Assembly: GCA_030840615.1 (NCBI GenBank) | Contig: JAVEEE010000503.1 | Coordinates: 1-11,261 of the forward strand | Reading direction: 5' to 3' | Source: Frankiaceae bacterium | Lineage (GTDB): Bacteria; Actinomycetota; Actinomycetes; JAFAQI01 | DNA length: 11,261 nucleotides | Shown here: positions 1 through 6,098 of the stretch, in pieces | How positions within the stretch are numbered: position 1 is the stretch's first letter | Layout of the letters: each line of letters begins with the position of its first letter | Notes under the pieces: model-generated | What the model was told of the DNA's origin: nothing | Database searches by the model: none | The model's input: only the letters and a program-made list of their open reading frames with translations | Position numbers and translations under genes: made by a program

Positions 1-1
1 G

Positions 2-877
2 CTGCTGCGTCCCGACGACCCGGCGATCGCTTCCGCCGACCTGATCTTCCTCGCGCTGCCGCACGGAGAGTCCGCGCGGATCGTGTCGTCGCTTCCAGCC
101 GGCCCGACCGTGATCGATCTGGGCGCCGACTTCCGCCTGGAGGCGGCCGACGACTGGACGGCCTTCTACGGCGGCGACCACGCCGGCTGCTGGCCATACG
201 GGCTACCGGAACTTCCCGGTGCGCGACAGCGGCTTCGTGACGCCCGCCGTATCGCCAACCCCGGCTGCTACGCGACAGCAGTCAGCCTTGCACTCGCCCC
301 TTTGCTGGCAGCCGGAGCTGTCGACCCGCACGACCTGGTCGTGGTCGCGGCGAGTGGCACCAGCGGGGCCGGACGCGCGTCCCGGCTGGATCTCCTGGGA
401 AGCGAGGTGATGGGGGACCTCTCTGCCTACAAGGTGGGTGGGGCACACCAGCATCTCCCCGAGATCCGTCAGACGCTCGACGCGGTGACATCGGCCTCGT
501 CGTCGAGGACGCGGACCTCGGTCTCGTTCACGCCGGTGCTCGCTCCGATGCCGCGCGGCATCCTGGCCACGTGCACCGCTCGACTTGCCGGTGCCACGAC
601 GACCGGGGCGCTGCACGAGATCCTTACCAACGCTTATGCGACGGAGCCGTTCGTGACCGTGCTGCCCAGCGGTTGTTGGCCGCACACCGCGGCAACACTC
701 GCGTCCAACAGCTGCCATCTGCAGGTTGTGGCCGACGCAGCAGCCGGACGCGCGGTTGTCGTCGCCGCGATCGACAACCTCATCAAGGGTGCAGCGGGGC
801 AAGCGCTGCAGAACGCCAACCTCGCGCTGGGCCTGGACGAGACCACGGGGCTGACGACGGACGGCGTCGCGCCGTGA
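2..877 (+). CDS. argC: N-acetyl-gamma-glutamyl-phosphate reductase, 5' truncated by window edge
   Basis: NADPH-dependent reduction of N-acetylglutamyl phosphate to the semialdehyde, third step of arginine synthesis, cytosolic. The reading frame is open from base 2 to the stop at 875-877 (291 codons visible), so the roughly 50 N-terminal residues with the dinucleotide-binding glycine loop lie off the window; family members are about 345 aa. Visible family motifs are ALPHGES (codons 18-24), the catalytic cysteine in NPGCYAT (Cys codon at 266-268), the SGTSGAGR stretch, AYKVGG followed by HQHLPEI, PMPRGILAT, and the conserved C-terminal AIDNLIKGAAGQA. The basic HRH element seen in many relatives reads HQH here, a minor change. 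The GTG at 83 is internal, not the start, because ALPHGES lies upstream of it in frame. Its stop overlaps the argJ start by 4 bases. Confidence 0.97.
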   Translation: MLRPDDPAIASADLIFLALPHGESARIVSSLPAGPTVIDLGADFRLEAADDWTAFYGGDHAGCWPYGLPELPGARQRLRDARRIANPGCYATAVSLALAPLLAAGAVDPHDLVVVAASGTSGAGRASRLDLLGSEVMGDLSAYKVGGAHQHLPEIRQTLDAVTSASSSRTRTSVSFTPVLAPMPRGILATCTARLAGATTTGALHEILTNAYATEPFVTVLPSGCWPHTAATLASNSCHLQVVADAAAGRAVVVAAIDNLIKGAAGQALQNANLALGLDETTGLTTDGVAP

Positions 878-2025
878 GTGTCACGGGCCCGCACGGCTTC
901 CGCGCCGCCGGCGTCACGGCCGGCCTGAAGACCAGTGGCCTTCCGGATGTCGCCCTCGTGGTCAACGACGGCCCCCGCTACGCCGCCGCGGGCGTCCTGA
1001 CGTCCAACCGGGTCAAGGCCGCGCCGGTGCGGTGGACCGAGCAGGTCCTGACCTACGGCGCGCTGCGGGCGGTCGTGCTCAACGCCGGCGGTGCCAACGC
1101 CTGCACCGGCCCCGCGGGCTTTGCCGACACGCATCGCACCGCCGAGGCCGTCGCCGAGAGTCTCGGTTGCGGAGCGGTCGAGGTCGCCGTGTGCTCGACC
1201 GGCTTGATCGGCGAGCGGTTGCCGATGGATCGTCTGCTCGGCGGAGTCGACAAGGCCGTCGCAGCGCTGAGCGATGGCGGTGGCGACGACGCAGCCGAGG
1301 CCATCCGCACGACCGACACGCGGGCGAAGCAAGTGCTCGTCCGTTCCGGCGACGTCGTTCTCGGTGGCATGGCCAAGGGCGCCGGAATGCTCGCCCCAGG
1401 TCTCGCCACCATGTTGTGCGTCCTCACCACCGACGCGGTCGCGGACCCGGCAGACCTTGACGCGGCCCTCCGGGCAGCAGTTCGACTCACCTTCGACCGT
1501 GTCGACACCGATGGCTGCATGTCGACGAACGACACCGTGCTCCTGATGGCCAGCGGCGCGTCCCGCCGTCGACTCGGCAGCGACGAGCTGCAGACATTGG
1601 TCCACGCCGGCTGCGCGGACCTCGCGCAGCAGCTCGTCGCCGACGCGGAAGGTGCGAGCAAGCAGGTACGCATCGAAGTCCGGCACGCAGCGAGCGAGGA
1701 CGAGGCCGTAACCGTCGCCCGTGCGGTTGCGCGCAGCAACCTGTTGAAGTGCGCCCTGCACGGCTCGGACCCCAACTGGGGTCGCGTGCTGGCGGCGGTC
1801 GGCACCACGGACGCGACCTTCGACCCCGATGCACTGGACGTCGCTTTCAACGGCGTGTGGGTCTGCCGACAGGGATCGATCGGTACGGACCGCTCGGCGG
1901 TCGACCTGGCCGGCCGAGATGTCGCCATCACCGTCGACATGCACGCCGGCGACGCCACCGGTCACGTGGTCACCACCGATCTCACCGCCGACTACGTTCA
2001 CGAGAACTCGGCGTACTCGACATGA
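874..2025 (+). CDS. argJ: Glutamate N-acetyltransferase / ornithine acetyltransferase
   Basis: Transfers the acetyl group from N-acetylornithine to glutamate, recycling acetyl in the cyclic arginine pathway; some members also use acetyl-CoA to make N-acetylglutamate, which the sequence alone cannot settle. The product is 383 aa. The autocatalytic cleavage site is intact: KGAGM at residues 168-172 and ATML at 178-181, with the new N-terminal Thr179 acting as nucleophile and giving alpha and beta chains. The family-typical DPNWGR (299-304) and the C-terminal YVHENSAYST are present. The GTG at 874 was chosen because it forms a GTGA overlap with the argC stop and gives a normal N-terminus (GFRAAGVTAGLK); the frame stays open upstream only as a shadow inside argC. 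The ribosome-binding site is weak, consistent with coupled translation. Confidence 0.97.
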   Translation: MSVTGPHGFRAAGVTAGLKTSGLPDVALVVNDGPRYAAAGVLTSNRVKAAPVRWTEQVLTYGALRAVVLNAGGANACTGPAGFADTHRTAEAVAESLGCGAVEVAVCSTGLIGERLPMDRLLGGVDKAVAALSDGGGDDAAEAIRTTDTRAKQVLVRSGDVVLGGMAKGAGMLAPGLATMLCVLTTDAVADPADLDAALRAAVRLTFDRVDTDGCMSTNDTVLLMASGASRRRLGSDELQTLVHAGCADLAQQLVADAEGASKQVRIEVRHAASEDEAVTVARAVARSNLLKCALHGSDPNWGRVLAAVGTTDATFDPDALDVAFNGVWVCRQGSIGTDRSAVDLAGRDVAITVDMHAGDATGHVVTTDLTADYVHENSAYST

Positions 2026-2915
2026 CGCGGACCGACACAGCACATGCCAAGGCGGCCGCCCTCGCGGAGGCGCTGCCTTGGTTGGAGCGCTTTCACGGCC
2101 GCACCGTCGTAGTGAAATACGGCGGTCACGCGATGAGCGACGAGGCTTTGCGCGAGACCTTCGCCGAGGACGTCGTCTTCCTGCGATACGCCGGCATCCG
2201 CGTCGTCGTCGTCCATGGCGGTGGCCCGCAGATCACCGCGCACCTCGATCGCCTGGGCATCGAGCAGGAGTTCACCGGCGGGCTCCGGGTCACGACCCCG
2301 GAGACAATGGACGTCGTCCGCATGGTTCTGGTCGGACAGGTGCAGCGAGAGATCATCGGTCTGCTCAACCAGCACGGGCCTTTCGCTGTCGGCCTCTCCG
2401 GTGAGGACGGGCGGTTGTTCACGGCCACCAGGCGGGGTGCGTTGGTGGACGGTGAAGAGGTGGACATCGGTCTCGTCGGCGACGTCATCAAGGTCGACGC
2501 CGGCGTGATCGACGGACTGCTCGCCGACGGCCGCATCCCCGTGGTCGCCAGCGTTTCTCGCGGCGACGACGGCGGTGTCTACAACGTCAACGCCGACACT
2601 GCTGCGGCAGCACTCGCTGTCGCGCTACGGGCCGAGAAGCTCGTCGTACTGACCGACGTCGAGGGTCTCTATGCGGAGTGGCCGCCGGGTGGCGGCGGCG
2701 AAGACCTCGATGTGTTGAGCACCTTGACCGTCGACGAACTCGCCACTCTGCTGCCGACGCTTTCGGAGGGGATGGCGCCGAAGATGGAGGCTTGCCTGCG
2801 GGCGGTTCGCGGGGGAGTGTCGACTGCCCACGTGATCGACGGCAGAGTCGCGCACGCGTTGCTGCTGGAGATCTTCACCGACTCCGGCGTCGGCACGATG
2901 GTGGTGCCGGCGTGA
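2022..2915 (+). CDS. argB: Acetylglutamate kinase, arginine-sensitive type
   Basis: Phosphorylates N-acetylglutamate with ATP, the controlled step of the pathway. The product is 297 aa of the amino-acid kinase fold: KYGGHAM (residues 32-38) and HGGGPQ (65-70) form the glycine-rich phosphate and substrate loops, and NVNAD (188-192) and the TDVEGLY segment (211-217) form the nucleotide site. About 28 residues precede the kinase core and would form the N-terminal helix that links dimers into hexamers in arginine-inhibited enzymes. The C-terminal EGMAPKM (249-255), HVIDGR (270-275) and LLLEIFTDSGVGT segments match the arginine-binding region of that class, so feedback inhibition by arginine is inferred. 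The ATG lies in an ATGA overlap with the argJ stop, and the argB stop overlaps the argD GTG. Confidence 0.97.
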   Translation: MTRTDTAHAKAAALAEALPWLERFHGRTVVVKYGGHAMSDEALRETFAEDVVFLRYAGIRVVVVHGGGPQITAHLDRLGIEQEFTGGLRVTTPETMDVVRMVLVGQVQREIIGLLNQHGPFAVGLSGEDGRLFTATRRGALVDGEEVDIGLVGDVIKVDAGVIDGLLADGRIPVVASVSRGDDGGVYNVNADTAAAALAVALRAEKLVVLTDVEGLYAEWPPGGGGEDLDVLSTLTVDELATLLPTLSEGMAPKMEACLRAVRGGVSTAHVIDGRVAHALLLEIFTDSGVGTMVVPA

Positions 2916-4162
2916 CCAGCTCGGACACCACGGCGCTGCGCACGCGATGGGACGCCGTCATGATGCGCAACTACGGCACCCCACCGGTGGCGCTGACCCA
3001 TGGCGAGGGTTGCCGGGTCTGGGACGCCGACGGACGCGACTACCTCGACCTCGTGGCCGGCATCGCCGTGTCGTCCCTCGGACACGCGCATCCGGCCGTC
3101 GTTGCCGCCGTCTCGGCCCAGGTCCGGCGTGTTGCGCACACGTCCAACCTCTACCTCAACGAGCCCGCAATCACTCTCGCCGAACGACTCGTCGGCCTAC
3201 TCGGCCAGCCCGGCACGCGGGTGTTCCTCTGCAACGACGGTGCGACCGCCAACGAGGCGGCGATCAAGGTGGCGAAGCGCGTCAACCCCGGGCGACGCAA
3301 GTTCGTCGCCGCCGACCGCTCGTTCCACGGTCGCACTCTCGGCGCACTCGCCCTCACCGGGAAGGAATCTGCCCGCGCACCATTCGGTCCTTTCGGCTTC
3401 GACGTCACGTTCGTCCCTTACGGCGACCCGGCGGCGCTGGCCGCCGCCGTCGACGGGCAGACCGCCGCCGTCGTGCTCGAGCCGACGCTCGGCGAGGCCG
3501 GCGTCGTGCCGCCACCTGCCGGATATCTCGCGGCCGCACGGGCAGTATGTGACGCCACCGGCGCGTTGCTGGTGCTCGACGAGATCCAAGGCGGCATCGG
3601 CCGTACCGGACATTGGTTCGCTCATCAGCACGACGGCATCCACCCCGATGTCGTCACTGTGGCCAAGGGGTTGGGCGGCGGACTGCCGGTCGGCGCCTGC
3701 CTCGCCACCGGTCGCGCCGCGGACGCCCTGCAACGTGGCGACCATGGGTCGACGTTCGGTGGAAATCCCGTATCGTGCGCCGCCGCGCTCGCGGTGCTCG
3801 ACACGATCGAGCGCGACGGATTGCTCGAACACGTCGCAACGACGGGGGAGCGGTGGAAGGCCGACCTCGCTGCCGTCGGGCATCCGTTGGTGACGTCCGT
3901 GCGCGGTCGCGGCTTCTGGCTGGCACTGGTGACAGGCGACGGCGTCGCGCCGCACATCGAGGCCGCAGCACGCGACGCCGGGTTCCTGGTCAACGCCGCC
4001 GCACCTGACGCCGTGCGCCTTGCGCCGCCTCTCGTCCTGACGGAGGACGACGCGAAGTCGTTCACCGCGGCGCTACCCACGATCCTGGACACCGCAGCCG
4101 CCGCGGTTAGTGTCGGCAACGGTGGCTCGCAGGGGACGCGGGCCGGGAGAGGAAACACCTGA
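2912..4162 (+). CDS. argD: Acetylornithine aminotransferase (class III, PLP-dependent)
   Basis: Converts N-acetylglutamate semialdehyde to N-acetylornithine using glutamate and PLP. The product is 416 aa from the GTG that overlaps the argB stop. Family landmarks are GIAVSSLGHAHP (50-61), SFHGRTLGAL (137-146), the Asp of DEIQ (223-226), the Schiff-base Lys252 in VAKGLGGGLPVGA, and GSTFGGNP (279-286). Some normally very conserved positions differ: the cofactor phosphate loop reads CNDGATANEAA rather than the common NSGAEANEAA, the DEVQTG motif reads DEIQGG, and the EPIQGEGG motif reads EPTLGEAG. The fold and the catalytic Asp and Lys are intact, so activity is expected. A Gly/Ser-rich tail from about residue 400 runs past the usual end of the family. 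Its stop shares one base with the next ATG (TGATG). Confidence 0.95.
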   Translation: MTSSDTTALRTRWDAVMMRNYGTPPVALTHGEGCRVWDADGRDYLDLVAGIAVSSLGHAHPAVVAAVSAQVRRVAHTSNLYLNEPAITLAERLVGLLGQPGTRVFLCNDGATANEAAIKVAKRVNPGRRKFVAADRSFHGRTLGALALTGKESARAPFGPFGFDVTFVPYGDPAALAAAVDGQTAAVVLEPTLGEAGVVPPPAGYLAAARAVCDATGALLVLDEIQGGIGRTGHWFAHQHDGIHPDVVTVAKGLGGGLPVGACLATGRAADALQRGDHGSTFGGNPVSCAAALAVLDTIERDGLLEHVATTGERWKADLAAVGHPLVTSVRGRGFWLALVTGDGVAPHIEAAARDAGFLVNAAAPDAVRLAPPLVLTEDDAKSFTAALPTILDTAAAAVSVGNGGSQGTRAGRGNT

Positions 4163-4548
4163 TGAGCACGCCGCACGTGCTGGTGGTGGAAGACGACCCC
4201 AGTGTGAGGGGTCTGCTCCAGACATTGCTCGCTGCCGAGGGCTACGACGTGGCGGTCGCTTCCGACGGTCTCGCCGGCCTGGTCAAGGCGAGCAGTCGTC
4301 GGCCGGAGCTGATCCTGCTCGACCTGATGATGCCGGACCTCGGCGGCATTCGCGTTCTGGAAGAGCTGCGCGGCGATCCCGCGCTGTCAGACGTGCCGGT
4401 CATCGTCGTCACCGGCAAGATCGACGCGGTCCCCGGTCTCCAGGAGGTGCTGGGAGAGGACTCGGTGTTCGCGAAACCGTTCGGGGTGGCGGAGCTGCTG
4501 GCGCGCGTCGCCGAGGTCACCGGCGGTCCCCCCAGCTCGGGCCCATGA
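4162..4548 (+). CDS. Stand-alone receiver-domain response regulator, inserted in the arg operon
   Basis: A 128-aa CheY-like protein made of one phosphoacceptor receiver domain and no output domain. The conserved residues are all there: the acidic pair Asp11-Asp12, the phosphoacceptor Asp54 in ILLDLMMPD, the switch Thr84 in VIVVTGK, and Lys105 in AKPFG. It should therefore be phosphorylated by a histidine kinase and act through protein-protein contacts; no kinase is encoded in the window and the target is unknown. A strong ribosome-binding site, GGGAGAGGA at 4145-4153, sits 8 bases before the ATG, which shares one base with the argD stop. It lies between argD and argF, two genes often adjacent in actinobacterial arg operons, so it looks like an insertion co-expressed with arginine synthesis. 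A link to arginine or nitrogen sensing is only inference from position. Confidence 0.93.
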   Translation: MSTPHVLVVEDDPSVRGLLQTLLAAEGYDVAVASDGLAGLVKASSRRPELILLDLMMPDLGGIRVLEELRGDPALSDVPVIVVTGKIDAVPGLQEVLGEDSVFAKPFGVAELLARVAEVTGGPPSSGP

Positions 4549-4580
4549 CGACCATCACATTCGGAGAGGAGCACCGCTGA
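4545..4580 (+). CDS. Tiny 11-codon ORF bridging receiver gene and argF (possible coupling ORF)
   Basis: An 11-residue reading frame, MTTITFGEEHR, starts at an ATG that overlaps the receiver gene stop (ATGA at 4545-4548) and ends at a TGA that shares its last base with the argF ATG (TGATG at 4578-4582). It exactly fills the 31-base gap and contains the argF ribosome-binding site. It has no strong ribosome-binding site of its own, so translation would rely on ribosomes terminating on the receiver gene. It may hand ribosomes on to argF, be a relict of an earlier argD C-terminus, or arise by chance; at this length coding evidence cannot be obtained from one sequence. Confidence 0.25.
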   Translation: MTTITFGEEHR

Positions 4581-5515
4581 TGTCCGGACAGAACCGACCC
4601 CGGCACTTCCTGGTCGACGACGACATCACGACGTCCGAGCAGACGGCGGTCCTCGACGAGGCCGACCGGATGAAGAAGGACCCGTTCAGCTCCCGTCCAC
4701 TGGCGGGTCCGCGCTCGGTCGCCGTCATCTTCGAGAAGCCCTCCACCCGCACCCGCCTGTCATTCGACGCCGGCATCGCCGAGCTCGGTGGGCACCCGAT
4801 CGTCATCGACGCCCGCAGCACCCAGCTGGGCAGGGGCGAGACTGTCGAGGACACGGCTCAGGTGCTCTCGCGTTACGTGTCCGCGATCGTCATCCGCACG
4901 TTCGGTCAGGACCGCATCGAGCGACTTGCCGAGGCGGCCAGCGTTCCTGTCGTCAACGCGCTCACCGACTACGCGCACCCCTGCCAGGCACTCGCCGACC
5001 TGCAAACCATCCGGGAGAAGAAGGGCGGCTTGTCCGGCCTGACCCTGACTTACCTCGGCGACGGAAACAACATGGCTCACTCGCTGCTGCTGGCCGGGGT
5101 GATGGCAGGCATGCACGTTCGGGTGGCGTCGCCGCCGGGGTTCGAGCCGATCGACCAAGTAGTCCGGCGCGCCACCGAGATCGGCGCGCGCACCGGTGGC
5201 AGTGCCAGCGTCACCAACGACGCCCTCGAGGCAGCGGCCGGCGCCGACGTGCTCTACACCGATGTGTGGGCATCGATGGGTCAGGAGAACGAAGCGACGT
5301 CGCGTTTGCTCGTCTTCCAGCCCTACGCGCTCGACGAGCGTGCCGTCGAAGCCGCGGCGGCTGACGTCATCGTCATGCACTGCCTGCCCGCGCATCGTGG
5401 CGACGAGATCTCCGCGTCGGTCATCGACGGAGCACACAGCGTCGTGTTCGACCAGGCGGAAAACAGGCTGCACGCGCAGAAGGCACTCCTCGCGTTCCTG
5501 GTGGAGCAGTCATGA
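4580..5515 (+). CDS. argF: Ornithine carbamoyltransferase (anabolic)
   Basis: Joins carbamoyl phosphate and ornithine to make citrulline; cytosolic trimer in the family. The product is 311 aa. The carbamoyl-phosphate site STRTR is at residues 55-59, with HPCQ at 133-136. The ornithine-site residues are in D228-V-W-A-SMG (228-234), and the HCLPAHRG loop (267-274) carries the Cys-Leu-Pro that closes over ornithine. The LGRGETVEDTAQVLSRY segment (83-99) is the usual phosphate-proximal loop. The ATG at 4580 is supported by GGAGAGGA at 4563-4570, 9 bases upstream. It follows the receiver gene after 31 bases and its stop overlaps the argR ATG (ATGA), so ArgF and ArgR production is probably coupled. 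Confidence 0.97.
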   Translation: MSGQNRPRHFLVDDDITTSEQTAVLDEADRMKKDPFSSRPLAGPRSVAVIFEKPSTRTRLSFDAGIAELGGHPIVIDARSTQLGRGETVEDTAQVLSRYVSAIVIRTFGQDRIERLAEAASVPVVNALTDYAHPCQALADLQTIREKKGGLSGLTLTYLGDGNNMAHSLLLAGVMAGMHVRVASPPGFEPIDQVVRRATEIGARTGGSASVTNDALEAAAGADVLYTDVWASMGQENEATSRLLVFQPYALDERAVEAAAADVIVMHCLPAHRGDEISASVIDGAHSVVFDQAENRLHAQKALLAFLVEQS

Positions 5516-6021
5516 GCGTGCCGCAGCGCGCCGCGCTGACAAAGGCTGGTCGCCAGGCGCGGATCGCAGCTCTCGTCACGGCCGAGCCCGTGCATTCACA
5601 GACCGAGTTGGGTCGACTGCTCGCCGACGAAGGTGTCGAGGTGACCCAGGCCACGCTGTCCCGCGACCTGGAGGAGATCGGTGCCGTGAAGGTACGGCGC
5701 ACGGGAGAGGGCACGGTCTATTCGGTGCCTGGCGCACCACCCGGACCGGTGCTGCGGGCGTTGTCGGACGCGACCGACGGACGCATCTCCCGTCTCGCCG
5801 CGGAGTTGCTCGTGTCCGTAGAGGCAAGTGCCAACCTCGTAGTGGCACGCACTCCGCCCGGCGGAGCGCACCTGCTCGCCTCCGCTGTCGACCGCGCCGA
5901 CCTCCCCGACGTGCTGGGCACGGTGGCCGGGGACGACACGATCATCGTCGTCACCCGCGATCCCGCGGGCGGCGCTGCCTTTGCCGATCGGCTGCGCCGG
6001 ATGGCCGGCGCCCAGCCGTGA
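5512..6021 (+). CDS. argR: Arginine repressor ArgR
   Basis: Arginine-responsive transcription factor, normally a hexamer that binds ARG boxes upstream of arg genes when arginine is bound. The product is 169 aa. The N-terminal winged helix-turn-helix spans about residues 12-70, with SQTELGRLL and the recognition segment QATLSRDLEEIGAVKV (Ser50-Arg51 core). The C-terminal oligomerisation and arginine-binding domain includes NLVVARTPPGGAH and GTVAGDDT (136-143), whose aspartates contact arginine in the family. It is encoded inside the operon it should control, between argF and argG, so autoregulation is expected. No ARG box was recognised next to it; the probable operator before argC is outside the window. 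Confidence 0.97.
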   Translation: MSVPQRAALTKAGRQARIAALVTAEPVHSQTELGRLLADEGVEVTQATLSRDLEEIGAVKVRRTGEGTVYSVPGAPPGPVLRALSDATDGRISRLAAELLVSVEASANLVVARTPPGGAHLLASAVDRADLPDVLGTVAGDDTIIVVTRDPAGGAAFADRLRRMAGAQP

Positions 6022-6098
6022 CACTGCTGAGCCCTTCCACCCACACCCTCCACGATGACGGAGCACTGATGACGGAGCGCCCATGTCCGAGCGCATAG
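6018..6098 (+). CDS. Tiny 26-codon ORF spanning the argR-argG gap (possible coupling ORF)
   Basis: A reading frame of 26 codons starts at a GTG that overlaps the argR stop (GTGA at 6018-6021), crosses the whole 61-base argR-argG gap, and stops at TAG 6096-6098, 16 bases inside argG. It begins MTLLSPSTHTLHDD and contains an internal ATG at 6069. No ribosome-binding site of its own is seen. It could keep ribosomes on the message between argR and argG. The short length, off-frame overlap with argG and lack of a recognisable family leave coding status unproven. Confidence 0.2.
   Translation: MTLLSPSTHTLHDDGALMTERPCPSA
6054..6081 (+). repeat. 14-bp imperfect tandem duplication carrying the argG ribosome-binding site
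   Basis: Two adjacent 14-base units, GATGACGGAGCACT and GATGACGGAGCGCC, match at 12 of 14 positions. Each carries an ATG and a GGAG core. The second unit supplies the ribosome-binding GGAG at 6074-6077, 5 bases before the argG ATG at 6083. The first unit opens a 4-codon frame (ATG 6055) whose TGA shares a base with the ATG at 6069. Confidence 0.8.

Larger units (their letters stand above)
4146..4582 (+). repeat. Near-identical RBS/start repeats flanking the receiver gene
   Basis: The sequence GGAGAGGAAACACCTGATG at 4146-4164 (receiver gene start) recurs as GGAGAGGAGCACCGCTGATG at 4563-4582 (argF start). Both begin with the same 8-base purine block, contain CACC, and end in TGATG, in which a stop and the next ATG share a base. 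The pair brackets the receiver gene, as expected if the argD-argF junction was duplicated when this gene was inserted. Independent selection for good ribosome-binding sites could also explain it. Confidence 0.55.

Noticed and set aside
83..877. GTG at 83 as the argC start
   Set aside because: The frame is open to the window edge and the conserved ALPHGES motif lies upstream, so the gene is truncated by the edge rather than starting here.
634..2043. Long antisense ORF of 469 codons opposite argC, argJ and the start of argB
   Set aside because: High GC third positions suppress stops on the opposite strand; the product has no recognisable motif, and well-supported sense genes cover the region.
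3197..3955. 252-codon antisense ORF opposite argD
   Set aside because: It is a shadow of argD with low-complexity, Arg-rich composition and no recognisable domain.
6022..6082. ARG box or separate promoter before argG
   Set aside because: No ARG-box-like AT-rich inverted repeat and no acceptable -35/-10 pair was found in the 61-base gap.
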